Source: a virus. Taken from it: a DNA stretch of 23,824 nucleotides. Of this stretch, positions 5,897 to 13,482 are shown one piece after another. Below the pieces are notes generated by a model that was given only the letters and a program-made list of their open reading frames with translations, made no database searches and was not told the DNA's origin. The position numbers and the translations under genes are program-made. Each line of letters starts with the position of its first letter. The first letter of the stretch is position 1. Location of the stretch: IMG/VR virus record IMGVR_UViG_3300029923_000106, positions 1 to 23,824 of that record, one strand, 5' to 3'.

Positions 5897-6225
5897 CCTA
5901 TTTTATAGAATTAGATGTAAAGGCATATTTTCACAAAGAGAGGAATAACGATCAGAAGAATGAGTTTGAACGAAGGATAGCGGAATACGCAAGAGATAAA
6001 TATTCAAATAGTGTCATCAACGATGAGTCTATGGACGCAATGGAGGATGATCTGAAATTGAAGATAGAAGAGATACTTAAGGAATTACCTCTATGCGGGA
6101 AGGCATCTGTTCACAGACCTTATCCGACCAAATTCGTGATATATTATTCTATGAATATGATGATAATATTTGAAATTTTCTTAAATGAAATTATTCGAGA
6201 ATACACAGACGGTGTTGGCTTATGA
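5893..6225 (+). CDS. Hypothetical 110-aa protein
   Basis: It starts four bases inside the previous gene behind AAGGAGGAAGGGA. The N-terminal half is helical and charged (QKNEFERRIAEYARDKYSN), the C-terminal half more hydrophobic (FVIYYSMNMMIIFEIFLNEII). No family recognised. Immediately after its stop is a seven-codon mini-frame (ATG 6222 to TGA 6245) resembling the start of another gene, perhaps a decayed member of this run. Confidence 0.55.
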   Translation: MTYFIELDVKAYFHKERNNDQKNEFERRIAEYARDKYSNSVINDESMDAMEDDLKLKIEEILKELPLCGKASVHRPYPTKFVIYYSMNMMIIFEIFLNEIIREYTDGVGL

Positions 6226-6258
6226 AGATAGCAATATTAATATGATGGAGGAGATAAT

Positions 6259-6462
6259 ATGACATACGAAGAGGCTAAAATAAAAGAGAAAACAGCGGAT
6301 TATGTAGCAAACAATAATGCGGCTGATAGTTTAGTGAAATTAAGGAATCGAATATTTTTCGAACTTCATAATGAAATCAAAGAAATATTAGCAAGAGAGA
6401 TATCTGATGCGTATGAACAAGGATATAAGGATGCTATTAAAGAAAAGGAGGAACGGAAATGA
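6259..6462 (+). CDS. Hypothetical 67-aa helical protein
   Basis: ATG 6259 follows ATGGAGGAGATAAT, an excellent SD. The product is acidic/basic and almost wholly helical (EEAKIKEKTADYV, then EIKEILAREISDAYEQGYKDAIKEKEERK), typical of small phage proteins of unknown role. The tail codons supply AAAAGGAGGA for the next gene, with an ATGA overlap. Confidence 0.55.
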   Translation: MTYEEAKIKEKTADYVANNNAADSLVKLRNRIFFELHNEIKEILAREISDAYEQGYKDAIKEKEERK

Positions 6463-6860
6463 ATAATTATGAATTGTATTTAGAACCAGTTCGAGATAGG
6501 AAGTCGAACGGACAATTTGTGAAAGGTAACATTCCCCATAATAAAGGGAAAAAGTGGAATGATTTCGTTCCTCTCGAGAAACAGGAGAAATGTAAAAAAG
6601 GTCTTTTGCTTGGAAGAATCTTAGGGAATAAGAATATAGCAGGATGGAATTCTAGAAAGATAGTCGGCATTGATGAAAATGGTAGATGGTGTGTTTTTGA
6701 TTCCTCACGAGACGCAGCAAGAAAGGTTCAAGGATGTGACGATGCGCTCATAAGACGTTGCTGCAGAGAAAAAGGAATTCATCACCATCGAGGGATAAAA
6801 TGGTTTTTCGAGAATGATCCAAAGTGGTATAAGGAAATAAAAAAGGAGGAACATCCATGA
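6459..6860 (+). CDS. NUMOD-domain DNA-binding protein without a nuclease domain
   Basis: The 133-aa protein has a NUMOD3-like patch (NGQFVKGNIPHNKGKK, residues 17-32) and a NUMOD1-like module (VGIDENGRWCVFDSSRDAARKV, 69-90, then ALIRRCCREKGIHHHRGIKWFF, 96-117). In homing endonucleases such modules bind DNA next to an HNH or GIY-YIG nuclease. I see no HNH signature, so this is either a stand-alone DNA-binding protein or a homing endonuclease remnant that kept only its targeting half. SD AAGGAGGAACGG lies in the previous gene's tail. It overlaps the next gene by four bases. Confidence 0.65.
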   Translation: MNNYELYLEPVRDRKSNGQFVKGNIPHNKGKKWNDFVPLEKQEKCKKGLLLGRILGNKNIAGWNSRKIVGIDENGRWCVFDSSRDAARKVQGCDDALIRRCCREKGIHHHRGIKWFFENDPKWYKEIKKEEHP

Positions 6861-7033
6861 AGACGGTAGGAGATATTAAGAGGATGCTTGAGGGTATTCC
6901 AGACGAGAGGAGGATACTTTCTTTCGTGATGATGATGGACAATGAGGATATCGTGATGCCACCATCCGGGAAAATAGGAGATAGAAAAGTAAAGAAAGTG
7001 CGCTGTTGCGCAAAATTAACAAAAATCAAATAA
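6857..7033 (+). CDS. Hypothetical 58-aa protein
   Basis: ATG 6857 overlaps the previous stop and is preceded by AAAAGGAGGAACATCC. The first half (MKTVGDIKRMLEGIPDERRILSF) suggests a helix then strand; many short phage proteins open this way, but I assign no family. The C-terminal part is lysine-rich (DRKVKKVRCCAKLTKIK). Its codons contain a small perfect hairpin, TGCGC-TGTT-GCGCA at 6999-7012, upstream of the next start. Confidence 0.5.
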   Translation: MKTVGDIKRMLEGIPDERRILSFVMMMDNEDIVMPPSGKIGDRKVKKVRCCAKLTKIK

Positions 7034-7035
7034 AA

Positions 7036-7260
7036 ATGGAAAATAACAAAATTACAATGAACGAGAGTGTTACAGAAGGAGTGAGTCACATACAAAGTTC
7101 AGATACTTATCTGAATGATACCATCAACGACACGAGGCGGCTGATTATTGATTTCTCAGACTCTTTCGGAGAAAGGCAATTGCCGAAAGTGATGGAGATA
7201 CTCAAAGGACTGAATATCATTGAGGAGGACATCCTGAAGATACAAGGAGGAGGGGAATGA
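7036..7260 (+). CDS. Hypothetical 74-aa protein preceding the methyltransferase
   Basis: Start at ATG 7036, two bases after the previous stop; a longer frame to 7006 would read into the previous gene. There is no SD, unlike its neighbours. The protein is polar and mostly helical (DTYLNDTINDTRRLIIDFSDSF, then LPKVMEILKGLNIIEEDIL). The last codons, AAGGAGGAGGGG, form the SD of the methyltransferase, which starts at the overlapping ATGA. No family recognised. Confidence 0.55.
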   Translation: MENNKITMNESVTEGVSHIQSSDTYLNDTINDTRRLIIDFSDSFGERQLPKVMEILKGLNIIEEDILKIQGGGE

Positions 7261-8306
7261 GACATGCAAGCCTGTTCTCTGGGTTAGGAGCTGCCGAGTT
7301 AGCAGCAAAATGGATGGGATGGGAAAATATATTTCATTGTGAAATAAATCCATTTTGTCTCAAAACCTTAGAATATTGGTTTCCAGAAAGTAAAGAATAT
7401 GAAAACATCAAAGATACAGACTTTAGACAATGGAGAGGAAAAGTTGACGTCCTCACAGGAGGATTTCCTTGCCAGCCATTTTCACAAGCAGGGAAAAGAA
7501 GAGGAAATAATGATGACCGTTATCTCTGGCCGGAGATGCTACGAGCAATACGGGAAATACAGCCATCTTGGATTGTTGGTGAAAATGTTAATGGAATCAC
7601 CAATATGGTGGAATCCGTTGAAGAGATTGAAGTGGGACGTTCAGACGATATCTTCGATGAGAGTTTCATATACAGAAAGGAAGAGAAATTCACCATCTGG
7701 AGAATTTGTGAAGACCTTGAACAAGCTGGATATTGGGTCCAACCTGTTATTATTCCGGCTTGTGCCGTGGGGGCGCCACACAGAAGAAACAGAGTGTGGT
7801 TTATTGCAACTTCTAAAGACACCAACAGGTTTCGATGCAACGGAAAGACTGACAGCGAAGACAAACCCCACACCGGGGAATACGGGAAGTCTTGCACAGG
7901 AGATAATGGGAGGACTTGTTTTTCTTCCGACTCCGAACGCTGCGGAAGCAACGCACTACTCAAAGAAGTTGAACGTAAACAGCCAGATGGGGAAAGGACT
8001 GACGGCAAGGGCAATAAACAATTTGCTTCCCACTCCGAAGGTTCAGGAAAAAGGAGGAAACTGTTCTCGCGACAGGAAACACAGAAACCTTTCAGACAAA
8101 ATAGCGGAAATATACAATCCAGATGGGAAGGTTTCCCAACTCAACCCCCTATTTGTAGAGGAAATGATGGGATTCCCTTTAATGTGGACGACCTTACCAT
8201 TCCTTTCAAGGAATGGAGAGAAGAAAGCATCAAAGGCTATGGAAACGCATGGGTACCACAAGTAGCATTTGAAATTTTCAAGATTATAGAGAAACTATCA
8301 AAATGA
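7257..8306 (+). CDS. C5-cytosine DNA methyltransferase
   Basis: The 349-aa protein carries the ordered motifs of the Dcm family. Motif I (AdoMet binding) is SLFSGLGAAELA at 5-16. Motif IV is GGFPCQPFS with catalytic Cys72. Motif VI is ENV at 109-111, motif VIII APHRRNRVWFIA at 173-184, and motif X GYGNAWVPQVAFEIF near the C-terminus (about 328-342). It transfers a methyl group to cytosine C5. The target-recognition region (about 185-300) is polar and of low complexity, and the same DNA is open in another frame (7510-8265). There is no cognate endonuclease nearby, so it is an orphan phage methyltransferase, probably protecting phage DNA from host restriction. Last gene of its operon, followed by a terminator. 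Confidence 0.9.
   Translation: MRHASLFSGLGAAELAAKWMGWENIFHCEINPFCLKTLEYWFPESKEYENIKDTDFRQWRGKVDVLTGGFPCQPFSQAGKRRGNNDDRYLWPEMLRAIREIQPSWIVGENVNGITNMVESVEEIEVGRSDDIFDESFIYRKEEKFTIWRICEDLEQAGYWVQPVIIPACAVGAPHRRNRVWFIATSKDTNRFRCNGKTDSEDKPHTGEYGKSCTGDNGRTCFSSDSERCGSNALLKEVERKQPDGERTDGKGNKQFASHSEGSGKRRKLFSRQETQKPFRQNSGNIQSRWEGFPTQPPICRGNDGIPFNVDDLTIPFKEWREESIKGYGNAWVPQVAFEIFKIIEKLSK
7510..8265 (+). CDS. Overlapping +1-frame ORF with methyltransferase TRD-like sequence
   Basis: Lying wholly inside the methyltransferase gene, this frame is open from 7399. ATG 7510 is suggested because GAGG lies just upstream. The 251-aa product has no Dcm catalytic motif. It does have a repeated LLPTP-type pattern (LLKTPTGFD, FLPTPNAAEA, LLPTPKVQEK) and a C-terminal LNPLFVEEMMGFPLMWTTLPF-like block. 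I recall the latter, as LNP-x-(F/W)V-x-x-(M/L)MGFP-x-x-W, from phage DNA methyltransferase recognition regions. Possible readings are a second overprinted protein, an alternative C-terminus reached by a +1 frameshift after motif VIII, or an ancestral frame now lost. Translation is not shown. Confidence 0.45.
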   Translation: MMTVISGRRCYEQYGKYSHLGLLVKMLMESPIWWNPLKRLKWDVQTISSMRVSYTERKRNSPSGEFVKTLNKLDIGSNLLLFRLVPWGRHTEETECGLLQLLKTPTGFDATERLTAKTNPTPGNTGSLAQEIMGGLVFLPTPNAAEATHYSKKLNVNSQMGKGLTARAINNLLPTPKVQEKGGNCSRDRKHRNLSDKIAEIYNPDGKVSQLNPLFVEEMMGFPLMWTTLPFLSRNGEKKASKAMETHGYHK

Positions 8307-8327
8307 TTTTCATATGATTTTAATAGT

Positions 8328-8358
8328 AGCCCCGGTGATGATTCATCGGGGCTTTTTT
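8328..8358 (+). terminator. Intrinsic terminator after the methyltransferase
   Basis: An 11-bp stem with one G-U pair (AGCCCCGGTGA pairing with TCATCGGGGCT) closes a four-base loop at 8328-8353 and is followed by T tract 8353-8358. It separates the 4653-8306 operon from the structural operon. Confidence 0.9.
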
Positions 8359-8378
8359 GTGGGGTGTGGTGAAAAGGT

Positions 8379-8413
8379 GTCCTTTTCGCGCGGGCGTAGG
8401 ATTATTATATTTG
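8379..8413 (+). promoter_or_regulatory. Phage-type promoter 2 (structural operon)
   Basis: GTCCTTTT at 8379-8386, 19 bases, TATATTTG at 8406-8413 then CA. The ATG of the first gene is only five bases beyond the box, so the transcript is probably leaderless or nearly so. Confidence 0.8.
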
Positions 8414-8417
8414 CAGT

Positions 8418-8876
8418 ATGAATGAGAATAGTAAGACAGGCGTAGAGTCATGGGATGCGAAGAATCTGTGGATTCAGGAGATGATGGACCAGCATGGTGA
8501 ATGGCTGTGCGACAGGTTCAGGGATGCTCTGGAGAGAAACAAGAACGTGGACACAGGGAATCTGATGGAATCGATAGCATACGAAACAAAGTTGACGGCA
8601 TTCGGATATACGACGCTGCGGGTGAAGTTCTTTGACTATGGACGTGCGTTTGAGATAGCCGGATATCAGAAAAATAAGAAGTCGAAGTTCGGCGTGAACA
8701 CTAACCGTGACATCTGGGGTATCAAAGAGAACAGGGAGAAAAAACGGAGCAAGAATACGCGATGGTACTCTGTGAACATGTACGCAGGCCTATCTTCACT
8801 GGTTGCACGTATCGCAGCAGGGATGACGGAAGCTGAGAGAACGAGAATATTAGGAATATTAAACAATAAACAATAA
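8418..8876 (+). CDS. HK97 gp10-like head-tail morphogenesis protein
   Basis: This 152-aa protein is the first gene of the structural operon. It contains NVDTGNLMESIAYE (residues 43-56), resembling the VdTGxLxxSI signature of HK97 gp10-like and Mu virion-morphogenesis proteins, which act in head closure or tail completion. The rest is mixed (RVKFFDYGRAFEIAGYQ, then a basic loop, then a helical C-terminus MTEAERTRILGIL). Expected to be a virion or assembly protein at the head-tail joint. The next in-frame Met is at residue 22, so ATG 8418 is the natural start despite having almost no leader. Confidence 0.5.
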   Translation: MNENSKTGVESWDAKNLWIQEMMDQHGEWLCDRFRDALERNKNVDTGNLMESIAYETKLTAFGYTTLRVKFFDYGRAFEIAGYQKNKKSKFGVNTNRDIWGIKENREKKRSKNTRWYSVNMYAGLSSLVARIAAGMTEAERTRILGILNNKQ

Positions 8877-8884
8877 AGAATAAT

Positions 8885-10270
8885 ATGGGAACAACAAATA
8901 AAAAGAGAGAGGCAAAGATAGTGGACAGAGGCGGAGGGTTCTCCGTGGTGGACTGCGGTGTGGGTAAATTCGCAATAGGGCTGTCGGCAGAGACGAACTA
9001 TAACAAATTTTCCACTTTCTTTAATCTGACAAGCAGTGACTGGGACGGGAACCCGATTGGCGTGACGGGTGTGAGGTGCGTGCCATGGGGAATGATGAAC
9101 GACATGCCGGAGATGGTGAGGGATATCCTCGAGAAAAACAATCTAGGTCCGGGAATCCTGCGCCGAAAACTTGGACTGATATATGGGCAAGGGCCACGGT
9201 TGTATAAATGGGAGTTAGTGAACAACGAACTGCAGCAGACATGGATAGAAGATAACGATATACAAGGGTGGCTGGACACATGGGACTATAAGAAATACCT
9301 GCGTAACGCGATGAATGAATATGTGAACATGGACGGTCACTTTACGAAGTATGTGAGCGGTAAGGCGGTGAGGATAGGAAAAGCGTGGATTTCGAGACTG
9401 GAAAGCATGCCATCCGGAGACTGCAGGCTGATATGGCCCGACGGGATGACTCACCCGAGACTAGAGGATATACAGGAGGTGCTAACAGGAGATATGATCA
9501 ACATGAGGGAGACATACAGCTTCCCCATCTTCGATAAATACAATGCCAATAAATATGAAGCTGCTATCGGGTATCATAACCTGCGAAGTTTCGGAAGGAA
9601 TTTATATAGTATCTCGAGCTTTCACGGGAGTATCCCATGGATGCAGGACTCTAATGACATCGCGGACATTGTGCGCGTGTTGAACGATAACCTGATAGCA
9701 TCGGCGTACATCGTGCATGAGCCGCAGGCATACTGGGATCAGAAACGTAACGACATGTTGAACGACCACCCGACATGGACGGATGAGAGGATCAATCAGG
9801 AGATGGATATGCTGCGTGATAGCATTATCAAGAAGCTGGCAGAGGTGATGGCCGGAAAGAGGAATGCAGGGAAGTTCTTCACGTGCGTGGATTTCACGGA
9901 CGAGATGGGACACGCACAGAGCTGGAAGATAGAACCGATAGAAATGAACCTTGACAAATATATCGAGGCACAGAAAGATATATCACGGCTTGCAGACAGT
10001 GCGGCAACATCAGGTCTGGGACTGAGTCCATCGCTGGCAAACATCATCATCGACGGAAAGAGTGACTCAGGGAGCCAGATGCTCTACGCTCTAAAGATAT
10101 TTTTCGGCGCAGACACACAGATACCTGAGGATATCGTGACAGAGGCGATCAACGATGCTATCAGAATCAATTTCCCAAAGAAAAAAGGCATTTTCATGGG
10201 ATTCTACCGCAAGGTGATACAGAAAGAAGATAACGTGAGCGCGGGAGACCGTGCCATCAACCAGGCATAA
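8885..10270 (+). CDS. Portal protein
   Basis: At 461 aa this is in the portal size range. An N-terminal block deals with GMMNDMPEMVRDILEKN (residues 69-85) and a G-x-I-x-GQGPRLYKWE segment. A central region (SSFHGSIPWMQDSNDIADIVRVLNDN) and the C-terminal SLANIIIDGKSDSGSQMLYALKIFF match what I remember of Bacteroidetes phage portals. The portal forms the dodecameric ring at the capsid vertex through which DNA is packaged. It sits nine bases after the gp10-like gene and has no SD (AATAATATG), typical of Bacteroidetes translation starts. No terminase gene is adjacent, which is unusual. Confidence 0.7.
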   Translation: MGTTNKKREAKIVDRGGGFSVVDCGVGKFAIGLSAETNYNKFSTFFNLTSSDWDGNPIGVTGVRCVPWGMMNDMPEMVRDILEKNNLGPGILRRKLGLIYGQGPRLYKWELVNNELQQTWIEDNDIQGWLDTWDYKKYLRNAMNEYVNMDGHFTKYVSGKAVRIGKAWISRLESMPSGDCRLIWPDGMTHPRLEDIQEVLTGDMINMRETYSFPIFDKYNANKYEAAIGYHNLRSFGRNLYSISSFHGSIPWMQDSNDIADIVRVLNDNLIASAYIVHEPQAYWDQKRNDMLNDHPTWTDERINQEMDMLRDSIIKKLAEVMAGKRNAGKFFTCVDFTDEMGHAQSWKIEPIEMNLDKYIEAQKDISRLADSAATSGLGLSPSLANIIIDGKSDSGSQMLYALKIFFGADTQIPEDIVTEAINDAIRINFPKKKGIFMGFYRKVIQKEDNVSAGDRAINQA

Positions 10271-10284
10271 ACAATCAATAAAAT

Positions 10285-11121
10285 ATGAAGAAAGACGAAA
10301 AGGCAGAGTTCCCGGAGGTATGGGACGAACTGACGCAGAAAGACTGGGCGGACGTACTGCGACTGAGACAACGGGTGATCGACGAGAAGATGCAAGTGAC
10401 GATAGAGGATATCAGGAATGAGACGGCCCGCTGCTTCCTTCTAAACAGAGGCGTCAAGACGAGATACAGCAACAATAAGTATTTCATCCTGGTGCATCAG
10501 TGCGCCGTGACGCTGGACTGGCTGTGGAAGGTAGACGAGGACGGAATGCTCGCCCTGGTGTACCGGTCGACCGTCAACCTGATACCGAGAGTAGGGAAAT
10601 TCAGAGGACCACTGTCGCACGGTGCAGACATGACCTTCGGAGAATTCAAAGACGGGGTGACGGCAATGAAGACATATAACGAGACGAAAGACGATTGTCA
10701 CCTGAAGGTTCTGTGCGGAATCCTATATAGGGAGAAATCAGATTACAAGAAGACAGGGCATTTCAGAATGCCTGTCGGCAACGACACGAACAAAGAGCAT
10801 TACATGAGGGGAATGCAGATACCGGAACAGACGAAGTGGGGTATTATGGCTTGGTTTTCATTCTTCTGCGAGTATCTGACGACGGGCGACTTTATCATTG
10901 ACGGAAATACGGTTAACTTCGGCTGCCTATTCCAACAGAGCGGAGAGGAGAAAAAGAACGACGTTGGACTAAACGGAATTGCTTTCACCATGGCAGAAAG
11001 CAGAGTGTTTGGAGACCTGAAAGGTGTGGACGACACGAACATCTTGAGAATCATGCTGAAATTACTGAACGACTTTAACAAAATAAAAGAGATAAACCAT
11101 GATATTCAACAAAAACGATAA
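10285..11121 (+). CDS. Hypothetical virion-operon protein
   Basis: A 278-aa protein between the portal and the DUF6712-like gene. It contains an acidic start, a Cys/Trp-rich middle (FILVHQCAVTLDWLWKVDEDGML) and a helical C-terminus (ILRIMLKLLNDFNKIKEINHD). No family recognised. Its position suggests a head or connector component. The stop overlaps the next gene by 23 bases, indicating coupled translation. It is not a recognisable capsid, scaffold or protease. Confidence 0.6.
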   Translation: MKKDEKAEFPEVWDELTQKDWADVLRLRQRVIDEKMQVTIEDIRNETARCFLLNRGVKTRYSNNKYFILVHQCAVTLDWLWKVDEDGMLALVYRSTVNLIPRVGKFRGPLSHGADMTFGEFKDGVTAMKTYNETKDDCHLKVLCGILYREKSDYKKTGHFRMPVGNDTNKEHYMRGMQIPEQTKWGIMAWFSFFCEYLTTGDFIIDGNTVNFGCLFQQSGEEKKNDVGLNGIAFTMAESRVFGDLKGVDDTNILRIMLKLLNDFNKIKEINHDIQQKR

Positions 11122-12031
11122 CGGAGCACAAGAGTTGCGGGAGTTGACAGGGAGTTATTTTGCCAATAATGAGTTTGGAAAGATAGCAGGCATTGTGGAG
11201 CAGGTGCAAGACGAGACGGCAGCAATCATCGGAGCTGATACCATGGAAGCACTTGAGGCACTCTATCTGGCAGACAATGACAACAATCACTGCGTGATGT
11301 GGGTACGTAAGGTGATTGCCACCATGGCCACGCTGCGACTATACAGAAGCAACGACCTGAGTCACGAGGACGACGGAAGAAAATTCAAAATTGACGCAGG
11401 AAATGAAAAGATACCATGGGAATGGCAGCTCAACAGAGACGACAGGATCATTCTGGAAAGTCATTACGCTGCGCTGGATAACCTGTTGCGGAATCTGGGC
11501 GAGAGCAACATCGCCTCATTCAAGCAAACACAGAGTTATCAAATCAGCAAATCGCTATTGATACGCTCGGCAGACCAGATGTTCTTCTTTAACGGGATCA
11601 AAGACTATTACGTATATTTCACGATGATTCCCTACCTGCTAGAAGCGCAGAAACAAGTGAAAAAGGCATACGGAGAGGGACTAGACCAACTCACGGGAGA
11701 TAATAACGACGGAACGGCACATATAGAGAATGAAGTTGCGTATGCAGCAGCCATGGCAGAGAGCCTGCTGGCATCGGCGATCATGCTAGAGCGGCAAGAG
11801 CTGAAGCTGATTCCATACGGATTCGTGAAGCAGGTCAACACGGAGGGCGGAATGGAGCAGAATCCGCCATCAGCATCGGAAGTAAGAGAATATGGAGAAA
11901 GGTTGAGAATGGACGCGATATACTGGCTGAGAGAAATGAAGAAACTGCGTGATATCGCAGCAAGTACGGAGATATATAAGTCGACCATCGACGATAAAAA
12001 CGACAGACACAACAAATTCTTTAGATTATGA
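11099..12031 (+). CDS. DUF6712-like head-tail connector candidate
   Basis: 310 aa, mostly helical. Features include the segment MWVRKVIATMATLRLYRSND (about residues 66-85), paired with AALDNLLRNLGE and later YVYFTMIPYLLEAQKQVKKAYGE. The family assignment is from memory of Bacteroidetes phage proteins following the portal, some of which are labelled DUF6712. A role as adaptor between portal and tail is inferred from gene order. It starts inside the previous gene and its stop overlaps the next start as ATGA. Confidence 0.5.
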   Translation: MIFNKNDNGAQELRELTGSYFANNEFGKIAGIVEQVQDETAAIIGADTMEALEALYLADNDNNHCVMWVRKVIATMATLRLYRSNDLSHEDDGRKFKIDAGNEKIPWEWQLNRDDRIILESHYAALDNLLRNLGESNIASFKQTQSYQISKSLLIRSADQMFFFNGIKDYYVYFTMIPYLLEAQKQVKKAYGEGLDQLTGDNNDGTAHIENEVAYAAAMAESLLASAIMLERQELKLIPYGFVKQVNTEGGMEQNPPSASEVREYGERLRMDAIYWLREMKKLRDIAASTEIYKSTIDDKNDRHNKFFRL

Positions 12032-13008
12032 CAGTAACGCAGAGACCGGACACGATATTCTTTGCTGCAGAATGCAAGGATTACATCATAGCGAGTGACG
12101 CCTCTATCGACTTCACGATTACACAGGTGAGCACGGGAAGACAGATTCTGAAAGAGACCTACAGCCCGGACACGGACGGGGTGATCACCATCAGGGAACT
12201 TTCCACCATCTTACAGATGTGTCTGTATGGAATCATTGACAACATGATACAGATACACGCGATAGATACCTTCATCTTTGCAATCAACGGCGTAAATGAG
12301 ACTACATCGACCGTCATTATGAGTAATAACCGGGTTACAGGAATACCTACAACTGTATCTATGCTCACGAGGAAACAGAAAGATACAACAATTCTCGGAG
12401 TCTATAAATACAAGAACTTCATCGGGAACTGTACTTGTACAGCCTACAATGTAACCGGAATAGCACTCCGAACGCTGAGTAACTTTATTACCAACAATGA
12501 CGGAGTCATCAAGACGGTTAACGTTGATCCTCTGTTATTATTCCCTGACATTATCGACAATGTAGACTACATTCAATTTGACGGAGAAGGAGGGTTATTT
12601 ACTTCGATCATCAAGATAGACCGGACTTCTTTCTACTCATACGATACCTTCCGGTATCTGAACGTGTTCGACCTTCCGGAGACACGGATCGCAAAAGGAG
12701 GGATATCCGTCAAACCATCATCGACAGACACGGTAAGCCGATATAATGGCATCGACGTAAGATTTGGCATTGAGCAGACGGATGAGTACACGGCTAACAG
12801 CGGAGCGCTGCTGATGAGGGAGGAATATGCACACTGGAGAGACCTGGTAATGAGCAGAAAGGTGGACATACTATACGAAGGGGAGTGGAGACCGATACTG
12901 ATAAAGAAGACGAACTACACGCATACGCTACAGAAAGGTGAATATTCGGCTATTGAATTCACCTTCACCATGGCCGACCCGATGGATAACGGACTCATAA
13001 CAGAATAA
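12028..13008 (+). CDS. Putative tail protein, beta-rich
   Basis: 326 aa with strongly beta-type composition (ITQVSTGRQILKETY, TDGVITIRELS, then TFTMADPMDNG at the end). The C-terminal block (WRPILIKKTNYTHTLQKGEYSAIEFTFTMAD, about residues 287-318) has the look of tail-tube or baseplate-wedge proteins. I cannot name a family. Location between connector genes and the hub-like protein supports a tail structural role. Confidence 0.5.
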   Translation: MTVTQRPDTIFFAAECKDYIIASDASIDFTITQVSTGRQILKETYSPDTDGVITIRELSTILQMCLYGIIDNMIQIHAIDTFIFAINGVNETTSTVIMSNNRVTGIPTTVSMLTRKQKDTTILGVYKYKNFIGNCTCTAYNVTGIALRTLSNFITNNDGVIKTVNVDPLLLFPDIIDNVDYIQFDGEGGLFTSIIKIDRTSFYSYDTFRYLNVFDLPETRIAKGGISVKPSSTDTVSRYNGIDVRFGIEQTDEYTANSGALLMREEYAHWRDLVMSRKVDILYEGEWRPILIKKTNYTHTLQKGEYSAIEFTFTMADPMDNGLITE

Positions 13009-13011
13009 ACT

Positions 13012-13482
13012 ATGATAAGACTAACGGATTATATGCAGATGATGGCGGAACTCAAAGTAAGAGTAAACGCCATGGGGGTGGAACAGATAGACAATGTGAT
13101 CATCTCTATGCAAGAGGAGCAACTGATTAAGAAACTGAAAGACAAAGGAGGAATTATCCTTGCCGCGAACGTGCCGGGAGCGGAGGAGGATAAGACGATC
13201 AGCTACAGAGGTGAAGGCGATGTGATCATGTTTATCATCGAGAAGATACCGGCAGGAAGCCAGACTGACGACGCTGAGTTTACGGCATACGCAAAATATC
13301 AGACAATCATGTTGCGCCTTATGAAACTGCTGTTCGGAGATGAAGAGGGAGCGGACAACCTGATTTGCGGAGCGAACATTACAGCACCGGAAAAACTCAA
13401 AATAGAGTGGGAATATAACATATATGGGGGTTACAACGGTTTGAGCGTAAGCTTCAAGCTAACAGACAACGCAGGACTATGA
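13012..13482 (+). CDS. Putative tail completion/minor tail protein
   Basis: A 156-aa protein with an N-terminal helix (TDYMQMMAELKVRVNAMG), a strand region and an acidic loop (FGDEEGADNL). The closing strands (LKIEWEYNIYGGYNGLSVSFKL) suggest a small tail-terminator-like fold. No family recognised, and the assignment rests on size and location. It starts three bases after the previous stop and overlaps the next gene as ATGA. Confidence 0.45.
   Translation: MIRLTDYMQMMAELKVRVNAMGVEQIDNVIISMQEEQLIKKLKDKGGIILAANVPGAEEDKTISYRGEGDVIMFIIEKIPAGSQTDDAEFTAYAKYQTIMLRLMKLLFGDEEGADNLICGANITAPEKLKIEWEYNIYGGYNGLSVSFKLTDNAGL

Noticed and set aside
7520-8014. 164-codon minus-strand frame within the methyltransferase gene
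   Set aside because: No SD or protein-like motifs. It is composition-driven and shows that open length alone is weak evidence in this stretch, which lowers but does not remove the case for the plus-strand second frame.
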